A stretch of DNA of 16,668 nt from CAVCAD01 sp036653735 (GTDB lineage: Bacteria > Bacillota_I > Bacilli_A > RF39 > UBA660). This document shows positions 1 to 6,640 of the stretch, one piece after another (the first letter of the stretch is position 1; each line of letters starts with the position of its first letter). A program made the position numbers and the translations under genes. The stretch is taken from assembly GCA_036653735.1 (NCBI GenBank), contig JAVVTI010000018.1:1-16668 (forward strand). The letters are read 5' to 3'. Below the pieces are notes generated by a model. It searched no databases, was not told the DNA's origin, and saw only the letters and a list, made by a program, of their open reading frames with translations.

Positions 1-8
1 GGCGGCCT

Positions 9-50
9 AAATCTTAACTGTGCCGGAGGCGTGAGTTAAGATTTTTTATT
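9..50 (+). terminator. Rho-independent terminator of an unseen upstream gene
   Basis: An 11-bp perfect stem (9-19 pairs with 34-44) encloses a 14-nt loop that can itself pair GCC (22-24) with GGC (28-30). A run of T follows at 42-47 and continues T-rich to about 52. It lies upstream of the rpsJ promoter, so it most likely ends transcription from a gene before the window. The left flank has no A-tract, which suggests it works on the + strand only. Confidence 0.75.
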
Positions 51-66
51 TTGCGTAATAAAATGT

Positions 67-101
67 TTGCTTTTTGCATCTATTTATAGTATAGTTATAA
101 G
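67..101 (+). promoter_or_regulatory. Probable sigma-A promoter of the S10-spc-alpha operon
   Basis: TTGCTT (67-72) and TATAGT (90-95) are 17 nt apart. An overlapping alternative is TTGCAT (74-79) with TATAAG (96-101), 16 nt apart. Either would start RNA at about 102-108, leaving a leader of about 115 nt before rpsJ. No other promoter-like pair is obvious between the upstream terminator and rpsJ. Which pair is used cannot be decided from sequence alone. Confidence 0.55.
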
Positions 102-219
102 CATGTGGCATTTATTTACTGCAAGGTTGCTGACACACCAGGTTAAGTTGTAGGCTTAATTCAAGGTCAGGTAATTTGTTTTGAGTAATGCTAACAATAA
201 TTATGCAAGGAGGAAAGTT
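102..219 (+). promoter_or_regulatory. Structured 5' leader of the S10 operon, candidate autoregulatory RNA
   Basis: The untranslated leader can fold into a two-part stem. CTGAC (130-134) pairs with GTCAG (166-170), and inside it 141-147 pairs with 155-161, including G-U pairs, around a 7-nt loop (148-154). The unpaired side holds ACACCA (135-140). The leader ends in AAGGAGG (207-213), 6 nt before the rpsJ ATG. S10 operons of other bacteria are controlled by an r-protein (L4 in E. coli) binding the leader; that role here is inference. No typical attenuator T-run is visible in the leader. Confidence 0.4.
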
Positions 220-528
220 ATGTCTAAGAATAAAGTTCGTATTAGATTAAAAGCTTATGATCACAGAAGTTTGGATCAAGCTTGCGGAAAGATTGTTGAG
301 ACAGTTAAAAGAACTGGTGGAGTTGTTAGTGGTCCAGTACCATTACCTACTGAAATAGATAAAATTACTGTTTTAAGAGCTGTACATAAATACAAAGATG
401 CTCGTGAGCAATTTGAAATGCGTACACACAAAAGATTAATAGATATTGATAACCCTAAAAAGGAAACTGTAGATGCGTTAACACATTTAGATTTACCTAG
501 TGGTGTTGATATTGAAATCAAGTTATAA
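220..528 (+). CDS. rpsJ: 30S ribosomal protein S10
   Basis: S10 is a head protein of the small subunit. As NusE it also pairs with NusB on boxA RNA during antitermination of rRNA transcription. The 102-residue product is the normal family length and carries IRLKAYDH (8-15), GPVPLPT (38-44) and the REQFEMRTHKRLIDI stretch (62-76). The ATG at 220 is preceded by AAGGAGG with a 6-nt spacer. An in-frame TTG at 181 would add 13 residues without any similarity to S10 and with no good binding site. It is the first gene of the long r-protein operon; the leader before it may be where the operon is regulated. A gap of 25 nt separates it from rplC. Confidence 0.97.
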   Translation: MSKNKVRIRLKAYDHRSLDQACGKIVETVKRTGGVVSGPVPLPTEIDKITVLRAVHKYKDAREQFEMRTHKRLIDIDNPKKETVDALTHLDLPSGVDIEIKL

Positions 529-553
529 TAATTAAAAAGAAAGAGGTTAAATT

Positions 554-1249
554 ATGAAAGGAATCTTAGGACGTAAAGTTGGAATGACAAGTGTTTTTCT
601 AACAAACGGAAAAATGGTACCGGTTACTGTTGTTGAAGTAGAGCCAAATGTTGTTCTTCAAATTAAAACAGTTGAAAAAGACGGGTACTCAGCTATTAAG
701 TTAGGTGCATTTGACAAAAAAGAAAAGAATGCAGTTAAGCCTGAACTTGGTATTGCTAAAAAAGCTAATGCTATGCCTAAGCGCTTCTTAAAAGAAATAA
801 AGAACGTTGATGTTTCTCTTTATGAAGTAGGTAAAGTAGTTTCTGCTGATTTGTTTGAAGCAGGAGAAGTTGTAGATGTTACAGGAACATCAAAAGGAAA
901 AGGGTTTGCAGGTGTTATTAAGAGATGGAATCAATCTCGTGGACCAATGACTCATGGATCAGATTATCATAGAAAACCAGGTTCTCTAGGACCTATGAGA
1001 CCTATGAGAGTTCTTAAAGGTAAGAAGTTACCTGGACAAATGGGTAATGAACAAATAACTATTCAAAACCTAGAAATAATAAGTATAGATATGGAAAACA
1101 ATTGTATTTTAGTAAGTGGAAATGTTCCAGGACCTAAAAAGGGATATGTTTTCATAAGAAGTTCTGTTAAAGGCAAAAATAAAAAAGAAGCCGCAGAATT
1201 AGTTAGTTATGAAGAAGAAACTAAGGAGGAAAATAATGGCAAAAACTAG
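554..1249 (+). CDS. rplC: 50S ribosomal protein L3
   Basis: L3 is an early assembly protein of the large subunit whose loop reaches towards the peptidyl transferase centre. The start GRKVGMT (6-12), the MTHGSDYHRKPGSLG loop and the LPGQMGNEQITIQNLE segment are diagnostic. The Gln in PGQMGN matches the residue methylated by PrmB in E. coli L3. At 231 residues it is about 20 longer than usual, because of a charged Lys/Glu-rich tail after about residue 205. The end of that tail carries the rplD ribosome binding site, and the two genes overlap by 14 nt (1236-1249). This suggests that the tail is partly shaped by the need to keep that site, and that L3 and L4 synthesis are coupled. Confidence 0.97.
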   Translation: MKGILGRKVGMTSVFLTNGKMVPVTVVEVEPNVVLQIKTVEKDGYSAIKLGAFDKKEKNAVKPELGIAKKANAMPKRFLKEIKNVDVSLYEVGKVVSADLFEAGEVVDVTGTSKGKGFAGVIKRWNQSRGPMTHGSDYHRKPGSLGPMRPMRVLKGKKLPGQMGNEQITIQNLEIISIDMENNCILVSGNVPGPKKGYVFIRSSVKGKNKKEAAELVSYEEETKEENNGKN

Positions 1250-1856
1250 TATTTTAAATCTTAGTGGAGAAAAGGTTAAAGATCTTACTCTTAATGATAG
1301 TGTTTGGAATATAGAGGTTAATGAAGTAGTACTTACTGATGCTCTTAATTTACAAATGGCTTCTTTAAGACAAGGAACTGCTAAAGTAAAGAATCGTAGT
1401 GAAGTTAGTGGTGGAGGAAGAAAACCTTGGAAACAAAAAGGTACAGGACGTGCTCGTCAAGGATCTACTCGTAGTCCACAATGGAGACACGGAGGTATTG
1501 TTTTTGGGCCAACTCCTAGAAGTTATAGTAAAAAACAAAATAGAAAAGAAAGAGTTCTTGCTATAAAGAGTGCTCTTAGTAGTAAGTTTCAAAATAATGA
1601 ACTAGTAGTAGTAAATAATTTTGACTTAAAGACTAATAAGACTAAGGATTTAATAAGTATATTAGAAAATCTTAAAGTTAATAAAGCATTATTTGTAATA
1701 AGTACTGAAAATGAAAACTTATATTTAGCAAGTAGAAATAATGAAAAACTTAATATTATATTATCAAATGAACTAAACATTTTAGAAATAATTAAATGTA
1801 ATCAATTAGTTATAGATGAAGCAAGTGTTAAGAAAATAGAGGAGGTGCTAGGATAA
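1236..1856 (+). CDS. rplD: 50S ribosomal protein L4
   Basis: L4 binds 23S rRNA and sends a loop into the nascent peptide tunnel; in E. coli it also represses its own operon. The 206-residue product has the hallmark loop at 59-86 (GGGRKPWKQKGTGRARQGS, then TRSPQWR), which looks fully canonical. The ATG at 1236 is chosen because AAGGAGG (1223-1229) lies 6 nt upstream and MAKTSILNLSG matches family N-termini; an in-frame ATG at 1209 would only add a Lys/Arg-rich stub read from inside rplC. Its TAA shares one A with the rplW ATG (TAATG), so L23 is probably translationally coupled. Confidence 0.97.
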   Translation: MAKTSILNLSGEKVKDLTLNDSVWNIEVNEVVLTDALNLQMASLRQGTAKVKNRSEVSGGGRKPWKQKGTGRARQGSTRSPQWRHGGIVFGPTPRSYSKKQNRKERVLAIKSALSSKFQNNELVVVNNFDLKTNKTKDLISILENLKVNKALFVISTENENLYLASRNNEKLNIILSNELNILEIIKCNQLVIDEASVKKIEEVLG

Positions 1857-2125
1857 TGGATGCTAGTATAATAAAAGCTCCTATTATTACTGAAAAGACA
1901 CAAGACCTAATGAATAATAATGCTTATGTTTTTAAAGTAGATAAAAGTGCTAATAAAACTCAAATTAAACAAGTTATAGAAGAAAAGTTTAATGTAAAAG
2001 TTAAAAATGTAAATACACTTAATGTAAAAGGCAAGAAGAAAAGAGTAGGAAAATATTCTGGAAGAACAAGTGATTATAAGAAAGCAATTGTTACTCTAAA
2101 GGAAGGCTCTAAAATAGAGATTTAA
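1856..2125 (+). CDS. rplW: 50S ribosomal protein L23
   Basis: L23 sits at the exit of the peptide tunnel and is the main docking site for trigger factor and the signal recognition particle. The 89-residue product shows IKAPIITEKT (5-14), the conserved KxxIKxxIEEKFNVKVxxVNT core and the basic loop GKKKRVGKYSGRTSDYKKA. The length is slightly under the usual 95-100, with a compact N-terminus. Its start overlaps the rplD stop by one base, and the ribosome binding site GGAGG is inside the end of rplD. It ends in TTTAAGGAAGG, where the stop runs straight into the binding site of rplB. Confidence 0.96.
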   Translation: MDASIIKAPIITEKTQDLMNNNAYVFKVDKSANKTQIKQVIEEKFNVKVKNVNTLNVKGKKKRVGKYSGRTSDYKKAIVTLKEGSKIEI

Positions 2126-2139
2126 GGAAGGAATAAGTT

Positions 2140-2970
2140 ATGTCAATAAGAATTTACAAACCAACAACTAATGGTATGAGAAATAAAAGTACACTTGTAA
2201 ATGATGCTATAACTAGTAAAAGTACTGTTAAAAGTTTATTAAAGAGCAGTAGTAAAACTGGTGGTAGAAACAATCAAGGTAAAATTTCTGTAAGACATAT
2301 TGGTGGTGGTGCTAAAAGAAAATATCGTGTTATTGATTTTAGAAGAAATAAAGATGGTATTGTTGGAATAGTTGCTACTATAGAATATGATCCAAATAGA
2401 AGTGCTAATATTGCTCTTATCAATTATGCAGATGGTGAAAAAAGATATATAATTGCTCCTCTTGGTTTAAAAGTAGGAGAAACAGTTGAAAGTGGAGATG
2501 CAGTAGACATTAAAGTTGGTTACGCACTTCCTCTTAGAAACATTCCAGTAGGAACAACAGTTCATAATGTTGAACTTTCTCCAGGAAAAGGTGCTGTACT
2601 AGCTAGAAGTGCTGGAACAAGTGCTCAAATTTTAGGAAGAGAAGACAAATATGTTCTTATAAGATTAAGAAGTGGTGAGACAAGAAAAGTTCTAGGTAGT
2701 TGTAAAGCAACTGTTGGAGAAGTTGGTAATACTGACTTTTCACTAGTTAAATTAGGAAAAGCAGGAAGAAAAAGACACTTAGGAGTTCGTCCTACAGTTC
2801 GTGGTTCTGCTATGAACCCTAATGATCATCCACATGGTGGTGGTGAAGGTAAAGCTCCAATAGGAAGAAAACAACCTTATACACCTTGGGGTAAACCAGC
2901 ACTAGGATATAAGACAAGAAAGACTAAGAAAGCTTCTGAGAAATTAATAATTTCTCGTAAGAAAAAATAG
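2140..2970 (+). CDS. rplB: 50S ribosomal protein L2
   Basis: L2 is a primary 23S rRNA binder needed for subunit joining and for the peptidyl transferase centre. The 276-residue product has the normal length. Visible landmarks are GRNNQGKISVRHIGGGAKRKYR (42-63, with the second RNA-binding stretch), the SH3-like core LSPGKGAVLARSAGTSAQI (146-164) and the MNPNDHPHGGGEGK motif (225-238). His230 there corresponds to the E. coli His229 implicated in peptidyl transfer. The C-terminus is a Lys/Arg-rich tail, as usual. It lies 14 nt after rplW and 16 nt before rpsS. Confidence 0.98.
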   Translation: MSIRIYKPTTNGMRNKSTLVNDAITSKSTVKSLLKSSSKTGGRNNQGKISVRHIGGGAKRKYRVIDFRRNKDGIVGIVATIEYDPNRSANIALINYADGEKRYIIAPLGLKVGETVESGDAVDIKVGYALPLRNIPVGTTVHNVELSPGKGAVLARSAGTSAQILGREDKYVLIRLRSGETRKVLGSCKATVGEVGNTDFSLVKLGKAGRKRHLGVRPTVRGSAMNPNDHPHGGGEGKAPIGRKQPYTPWGKPALGYKTRKTKKASEKLIISRKKK

Positions 2971-2986
2971 GAAGGAAGATAAGCAT

Positions 2987-3256
2987 ATGGCAAGAAGTTT
3001 AAAAAAAGGACCTTATGTATTTGATAGATTATTAAAAAGAGCACGTGCAGTTAATGCAAGTGGTAAAAAAGAAGTTCTTAAAACTTGGTCTCGTAGAAGT
3101 ACGATATATCCAGATTTTGTAGGACTAACATTCGCTGTACATAATGGTAAAGATTTTATACCCGTATATGTAACAGAAGATATGGTTGGGCATAAACTTG
3201 GAGAGTTTTCATTAACTCGTAAGTTTGGTGGTCACGGTAATTCTGGTAAGAAATAG
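2987..3256 (+). CDS. rpsS: 30S ribosomal protein S19
   Basis: S19 forms a head complex with S13 near the A site and the subunit bridge. The 89-residue protein begins MARSLKKGPYV and carries TWSRRSTIYPDFVG, VYVTEDMVGHKLGEF and a C-terminal GGHG, all as in the family, whose usual length is about 92. GEFAPTR of most bacteria reads GEFSLTR here, a minor change. Its TAG stop is fused to the next binding site (TAGGAGG), placing rplV 12 nt downstream. The AAGGAAG upstream of its own start is a good but imperfect Shine-Dalgarno sequence. Confidence 0.97.
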   Translation: MARSLKKGPYVFDRLLKRARAVNASGKKEVLKTWSRRSTIYPDFVGLTFAVHNGKDFIPVYVTEDMVGHKLGEFSLTRKFGGHGNSGKK

Positions 3257-3268
3257 GAGGAGTAAATA

Positions 3269-3619
3269 ATGGAAGCATATAGTATTCATAAAGGTGCCAT
3301 GATTGCGCCTCGTAAAACAAGAATGACACTAGACCTTATAAGAGGTAAAAGTGCAAATGTAGCCTTATCTATATTAGCTACTACTAATACTAAAGCAAGT
3401 CGTTTAATAAAAAAAGTACTTGATAGTGCAATTGCAAATGCAGTTAACAATAATGGTGCTGATAAAGATAAACTTATGATAGTAGAAACTTATGTAAATG
3501 AAGGTAAAACATTAAAAAGATTTAAAATGGCATCAAAGAGTAACATTGATAAAAGATTTAAAAGATCAAGTCATATATATATAAAAGTAAGTGACTTAGA
3601 AGCAGGCAAGGAGGAATAG
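3269..3619 (+). CDS. rplV: 50S ribosomal protein L22, divergent tunnel hairpin
   Basis: L22 binds all domains of 23S rRNA, and its long beta hairpin lines the narrow part of the peptide exit tunnel next to L4, where macrolides and stalling peptides are sensed. The 116-residue length and flanks are normal: IAPRKTRMTLDLIRGKS (12-28) and the C-terminal RSSHIYIKVSD (99-109). Between them the hairpin at 79-103 has the usual 25-residue span, but the consensus PRAxGRAxxI is absent; MASKSNIDKRF stands in that place. The reading frame is intact and the surrounding residues align without a gap. This is therefore not a frameshift but a rewritten hairpin tip. rpsC starts two bases after the stop, with its binding site inside this gene. 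Confidence 0.96.
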   Translation: MEAYSIHKGAMIAPRKTRMTLDLIRGKSANVALSILATTNTKASRLIKKVLDSAIANAVNNNGADKDKLMIVETYVNEGKTLKRFKMASKSNIDKRFKRSSHIYIKVSDLEAGKEE

Positions 3620-3620
3620 T

Positions 3621-4307
3621 ATGGGTCAAAAAGTAAGTCCAATAGGACTAAGAGTTGGTATCAATAAAGACTGGGAAAGCTCATGGTATGCTCCTAGTAA
3701 AGATTTTTCTAAATATCTAATGTTAGATATTAAAATAAGAGAATATCTTGAAAAAGAATTAAAAGCTTGCTCAGTAGCCTCTATTATAATAGAGAGAAAT
3801 AAGAAGAGAACTAATGTAATAATTAATACTTCTAAACCAGGTGTTGTAATAGGACGTGGTGGAGAAGAAATTGAAAAGAGAAAAAAAGCTCTTCAAAAAC
3901 TTACTGGAGAAGAAATTTACTTATCAATAGTAGAAGTTAAGAATCCAGATATGAATGCTACTTTAGTAGCACAGAATATTGCTACTCAAATAGAAAACAG
4001 AGTAAGCTATAGAATGGCTCAAAAAAGAGCTATTAGAAACGTTATGAAGTGTGGTGCTAAAGGTGTTAAAACTGCTGTATCAGGACGTCTAAACGGAGCT
4101 GAAATAGCAAGAAGAGAACATTATAGTGAAGGAACTGTACCACTTCATACATTAAGAGCTGATATAGACTATGCAAGTGTAGCGGCTCAAACAATATATG
4201 GAAAAATAGGTGTTAAAGTTTGGATCTATAAAGGTGAAATTCTTCCTGCTAAAAATAAAAAAGGAGGTGTTTTAGATGTTAATGCCAAAGAGAACAAAGT
4301 ATCGTAA
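3621..4307 (+). CDS. rpsC: 30S ribosomal protein S3
   Basis: S3 lies at the mRNA entry side of the small subunit head and contributes to mRNA helicase activity. The 228-residue product starts MGQKVSPIGLRVGI and has a type II KH domain with the GVVIGRGGEEIEKRK loop. A conserved C-terminal domain follows (MAQKRAIRNVMKCGAKGVKTAVSGRL, then VPLHTLRADIDYA and GKIGVKVWIYKGE). It is some ten residues longer than average. The last 32 nt overlap rplP and encode NAKENKVS, a region constrained by the AAGGAGGT binding site of rplP at 4261-4268. Coupled translation of S3 and L16 is likely. Confidence 0.97.
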   Translation: MGQKVSPIGLRVGINKDWESSWYAPSKDFSKYLMLDIKIREYLEKELKACSVASIIIERNKKRTNVIINTSKPGVVIGRGGEEIEKRKKALQKLTGEEIYLSIVEVKNPDMNATLVAQNIATQIENRVSYRMAQKRAIRNVMKCGAKGVKTAVSGRLNGAEIARREHYSEGTVPLHTLRADIDYASVAAQTIYGKIGVKVWIYKGEILPAKNKKGGVLDVNAKENKVS

Positions 4308-4698
4308 GCCACATAGACTTAGTTATGAAGGAAAGAGTAAAAGTAATACTACTTTATCTTTTGGAGACTATGGACTAATGGCTAAAGAAGGTTCATATAT
4401 AACTGCAAGACAGATAGAAGCAGCTCGTATAGCAATGACACGTAAAATGAAAGAAGCTAAAAGAGGTAAAGTATGGATTAACATATTCCCACATTTAGCT
4501 AGAACTAAAAAACCTGCTGAAATGCGTATGGGTAGTGGAAAAGGTAACGTAGAAGAATGGGTAGCTGTTGTTAAAGCTGGTAAAATCATGTTTGAAATGA
4601 ATGATGTAACAGAAGAAACAGCTAAAGAAGCTTTTAGATTAGCTTCTCATAAATTACCTATTAAAACAAAATTTGTTAAAAAGGAAGAGGTGGCTTAA
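4276..4698 (+). CDS. rplP: 50S ribosomal protein L16
   Basis: L16 organises 23S rRNA helices at the A-site tRNA corridor and is needed late in assembly. The product (140 residues) opens with MLMPKRTKYRKPHR, a typical L16 N-terminus, and contains ITARQIEAARIAMTR, GKVWINIFP, KKPAEMRMGSGKG and HKLPIKTKFV. The usual HRG and glycine-rich segment after residue 14 reads HRLSYEGKSKSNT here, and two extra residues sit before GKVW. Both are moderate departures that leave the core intact. The ATG at 4276 has AAGGAGGT 7 nt upstream and lies 32 nt inside the end of rpsC. rpmC follows after 2 nt. Confidence 0.97.
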   Translation: MLMPKRTKYRKPHRLSYEGKSKSNTTLSFGDYGLMAKEGSYITARQIEAARIAMTRKMKEAKRGKVWINIFPHLARTKKPAEMRMGSGKGNVEEWVAVVKAGKIMFEMNDVTEETAKEAFRLASHKLPIKTKFVKKEEVA

Positions 4699-4700
4699 TT

Positions 4701-4901
4701 ATGGATATTGTAGAAATAAGAAAGTTATCTAACGAAGAAATAAATAAAAAAATTGCTGAATTTAAAGCAGAATTATTTAATTTAAGATTTGCTATAGCAA
4801 CTGGAAACTTAGAAAAACCACATAGAGTGAAACTTCTAAGACATTCTATAGCAAGATGTAAAACTACTTTAAAAGAACGTGAAATAGAAGGGAATAATTA
4901 G
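4701..4901 (+). CDS. rpmC: 50S ribosomal protein L29
   Basis: L29 is a small two-helix protein beside L23 at the tunnel exit. The 66-residue product is of normal length and shows the family pattern: an N-terminal helix (IVEIRKLSNEEINKKIAEFK), then LFNLRFAIATGNLEKPHRVK and a second basic helix ending in EREIEGNN. The rplP end provides the ribosome binding site (GGAAGAGGTGG, 4682-4692). The TAG stop is only 5 nt from the rpsQ ATG, so rpsQ translation probably depends on ribosomes leaving this gene. Confidence 0.95.
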   Translation: MDIVEIRKLSNEEINKKIAEFKAELFNLRFAIATGNLEKPHRVKLLRHSIARCKTTLKEREIEGNN

Positions 4902-4906
4902 GGCTT

Positions 4907-5164
4907 ATGGAAACTAAAAAACAAGAAATAGTTGGTAAAGTTGTAAGTGCAGCATGTGATAAAACTATCACAGTAGCTGTTATATCTTATAAGAAACACC
5001 CACTATACTCAAAAAAAGTTATCAGTACTAAAAAATATTGTGTACATGATGAAAACAATGAGGCTAAAATTGGAGATACTGTTAAGTGTGTTTCTTGTAG
5101 ACCTTTATCTAAAAGTAAGAGATATACTTTAGATAAAGTTGTTGAAAAAGCCGTAATATTATAA
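4907..5164 (+). CDS. rpsQ: 30S ribosomal protein S17
   Basis: S17 is an OB-fold primary binder of the 5' domain of 16S rRNA. The 85-residue product matches the family in GKVVSAACDKTITVAV, the KKHPLYSKKV strand, GDTVKCVSCRPLSKSKRYTL and the VVEKA end. Its ribosome binding site is unusually weak for this operon: the closest G-rich stretches are AAGGG, 14 nt from the ATG, and TAGGG, only 3 nt away. The ATG is still the right start because the downstream sequence matches S17 from its beginning. It closes the S10 part; rplN follows after 13 nt without a terminator or new promoter. Confidence 0.96.
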   Translation: METKKQEIVGKVVSAACDKTITVAVISYKKHPLYSKKVISTKKYCVHDENNEAKIGDTVKCVSCRPLSKSKRYTLDKVVEKAVIL

Positions 5165-5177
5165 GGAGGACTAAAAA

Positions 5178-5546
5178 ATGGTACAACCAGAAAGTCGTTT
5201 AAAAGTTGCTGATAATTCAGGTGCTCGTGAAATACTTGTTATTAGAGTACTTGGTGGTAGCTTTGTAAGAAGCGGAAATATTGGAGACATTGTAGTTGGA
5301 ACTGTTAAAAAAGCAATTCCTAATAGTAATGTAGAAAAAGGTAAAGTAGTAAAAGCTGTAATCGTAAGAACAGTACATGGATCTACAAGAAGTGACGGAA
5401 GTCACATTAAGTTCGAAGATAATGCTTGTGTTCTTATTAAAGATGATAATAGTCCTGTAGGAACTCGTGTTCTTGGACCTGTTGCTCGTGAACTTCGTGA
5501 TAAAAACTTCATGAAAATCGTTTCACTAGCACCTGAAGTATTATAG
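5178..5546 (+). CDS. rplN: 50S ribosomal protein L14
   Basis: L14 sits on the interface side of the large subunit, makes bridges to 16S rRNA and is the docking site of the silencing factor RsfS. The 122-residue product is exactly family length, beginning MVQPESRLKVADNSGAREI, with GDIVVGTVKKAIPN, KAVIVRTVHG, DGSHIKFEDNACVLI and the VLGPVARELRDKNFMKIVSLAPEVL end. The upstream TAAGGAGG combines the rpsQ stop with a strong Shine-Dalgarno sequence. In E. coli it would begin the separate spc operon; here nothing suggests a break in the transcript. Confidence 0.98.
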   Translation: MVQPESRLKVADNSGAREILVIRVLGGSFVRSGNIGDIVVGTVKKAIPNSNVEKGKVVKAVIVRTVHGSTRSDGSHIKFEDNACVLIKDDNSPVGTRVLGPVARELRDKNFMKIVSLAPEVL

Positions 5547-5557
5547 GAGGAGTCATA

Positions 5558-5878
5558 ATGAGAATTAAAGTTGGAGACACAGTTAAAGTAATAACTGGAG
5601 AAAGTAAAAATAAAACTGGCAAAGTAATTGCAGTTTTAAGAAAAAAAGACAAAGTAGTTGTTGAAAACATTAATATGATAAAAAAGCATATTAAACCTAA
5701 TGGACAAAATGAACCTGGTGGAATTCGTGAAATGGAAGCCCCAATACATAAGTCTAATGTTAAAGTAATTACTAAAGAAGAAATTAAAGCAGAAAAGAAA
5801 GTTACTGCAAAAAAAGTTACTGCTCCAAAAGCAGAAAAAAAAGTAACTGTAAAAAAAGCTAAAGAAAGTGATAAGTAG
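5558..5878 (+). CDS. rplX: 50S ribosomal protein L24, replaced C-terminus
   Basis: L24 starts large-subunit assembly by binding the 5' end of 23S rRNA near the tunnel exit. Residues 1-68 are typical: a KOW motif (MRIKVGDTVKVITGESKNKTGKV), VVVENINMIKKHIKP, GGIREMEAPIHKSNV. After residue 68 the usual segment (consensus DPKTGxxTRVGxK, then a GKKVRVAKKSG end) is missing. In its place is a low-complexity tail (69-106) with two copies of AEKKVT (78-83 and 92-97), 14 residues apart, and many Lys, Ala, Val and Thr. Total length (106) is close to the family's usual 103, but the end is unrelated. The upstream TAGGAGG overlaps the rplN stop. Confidence 0.94.
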   Translation: MRIKVGDTVKVITGESKNKTGKVIAVLRKKDKVVVENINMIKKHIKPNGQNEPGGIREMEAPIHKSNVKVITKEEIKAEKKVTAKKVTAPKAEKKVTVKKAKESDK

Positions 5879-5886
5879 GAGGATAT

Positions 5887-6426
5887 ATGGAAACTTTTAA
5901 AGAATTATATATAAAAGAAATAGTTCCTGCACTAACTAAAAAGTTTAATTATACATCTGTTATGGCTGTACCCAAACTAAATAAAATAGTTTTAAATATG
6001 GGTGTTGGCGATGCTACTGTTGATTCTAAGTTTTTGGATTCTGCTGTTAAAGAACTAGCACTTATAGCAGGACAAAAAGCTGTTATAACAAAAGCTAAAA
6101 AATCAATAGCAGGTTTTAAATTAAGAGAAGGCAATAAAATAGGATGTAAAGTAACCCTTCGTGGAGAAAATATGTATATCTTTTTAGAAAAACTAATAAA
6201 GATTGCATTACCTAGAACAAGAGATTTCAGAGGAATCTCAAAGGGAAGCTTTGATGGAAGAGGAAACTACACTTTAGGAATTAAAGAGCAACTTATATTT
6301 CCTGAGGTAAACTATGATGAAGTAATTAAAACTCGTGGATTAGATGTTGTTATAGTAACAACAGCTAAGACAAACGAAGAAGCTTTAGAATTACTATCAG
6401 GTTTTGGTTTACCGTTTAAGAAGTAA
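5887..6426 (+). CDS. rplE: 50S ribosomal protein L5
   Basis: L5 binds 5S rRNA and contacts the P-site tRNA and S13 across the head bridge. The 179-residue product has normal length and clear family segments: PKLNKIVLNMGVGDA, AGQKAVITKAKKSIAGFKLREG, GCKVTLRG, the LPRTRDFRGISKGSFDGRGNYT loop and a C-terminal VIVTTAKTNEEALELLSGFGLPF. The binding site TAGGAGG comes from the stop of rplX, 8 nt upstream. rpsN follows after 15 nt. Confidence 0.98.
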   Translation: METFKELYIKEIVPALTKKFNYTSVMAVPKLNKIVLNMGVGDATVDSKFLDSAVKELALIAGQKAVITKAKKSIAGFKLREGNKIGCKVTLRGENMYIFLEKLIKIALPRTRDFRGISKGSFDGRGNYTLGIKEQLIFPEVNYDEVIKTRGLDVVIVTTAKTNEEALELLSGFGLPFKK

Positions 6427-6441
6427 GGAAAGGAAGAAAAA

Positions 6442-6627
6442 ATGGCAAAAACAAGTAAAATAGTTAGTCAATCAAGAGGCTCAAAATTCAAAGTAAGAGA
6501 ATATACAAGATGTCAAAGATGTGGAAGACCACACGGAGTTTTAAGTAAATTTGGATTATGTCGTATTTGTTTTAGAGAACTTGCTAATAAAGGACAAATA
6601 CCAGGCGTAAAGAAATCTAGTTGGTAA
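6442..6627 (+). CDS. rpsN: 30S ribosomal protein S14, zinc-binding short type
   Basis: S14 is a head protein in contact with S3 and S10. This is the short 61-residue zinc form (type Z), with a CxxC pair at Cys24/Cys27 and another at Cys40/Cys43 around GRPHGVLSKFGL. The end, GQIPGVKKSSW, is typical of Gram-positive versions. Bacteria that face zinc shortage often carry a second, cysteine-free S14; that copy would not be expected here, and none is seen. AAGGAAAGG precedes the ATG. The protein is too small for other interpretation, and the four cysteines make the call secure. Confidence 0.98.
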   Translation: MAKTSKIVSQSRGSKFKVREYTRCQRCGRPHGVLSKFGLCRICFRELANKGQIPGVKKSSW

Positions 6628-6640
6628 AAGGAGGACTATT

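Noticed and set aside
181..219. In-frame TTG at 181 as start of rpsJ
   Set aside because: It would add 13 residues unlike any S10; the ATG at 220 has AAGGAGG at ideal spacing and gives the normal 102 residues.
1209..1235. ATG at 1209 as start of rplD
   Set aside because: It only adds a nine-residue basic stub read from inside rplC; the ATG at 1236 has the strong binding site and matches L4.
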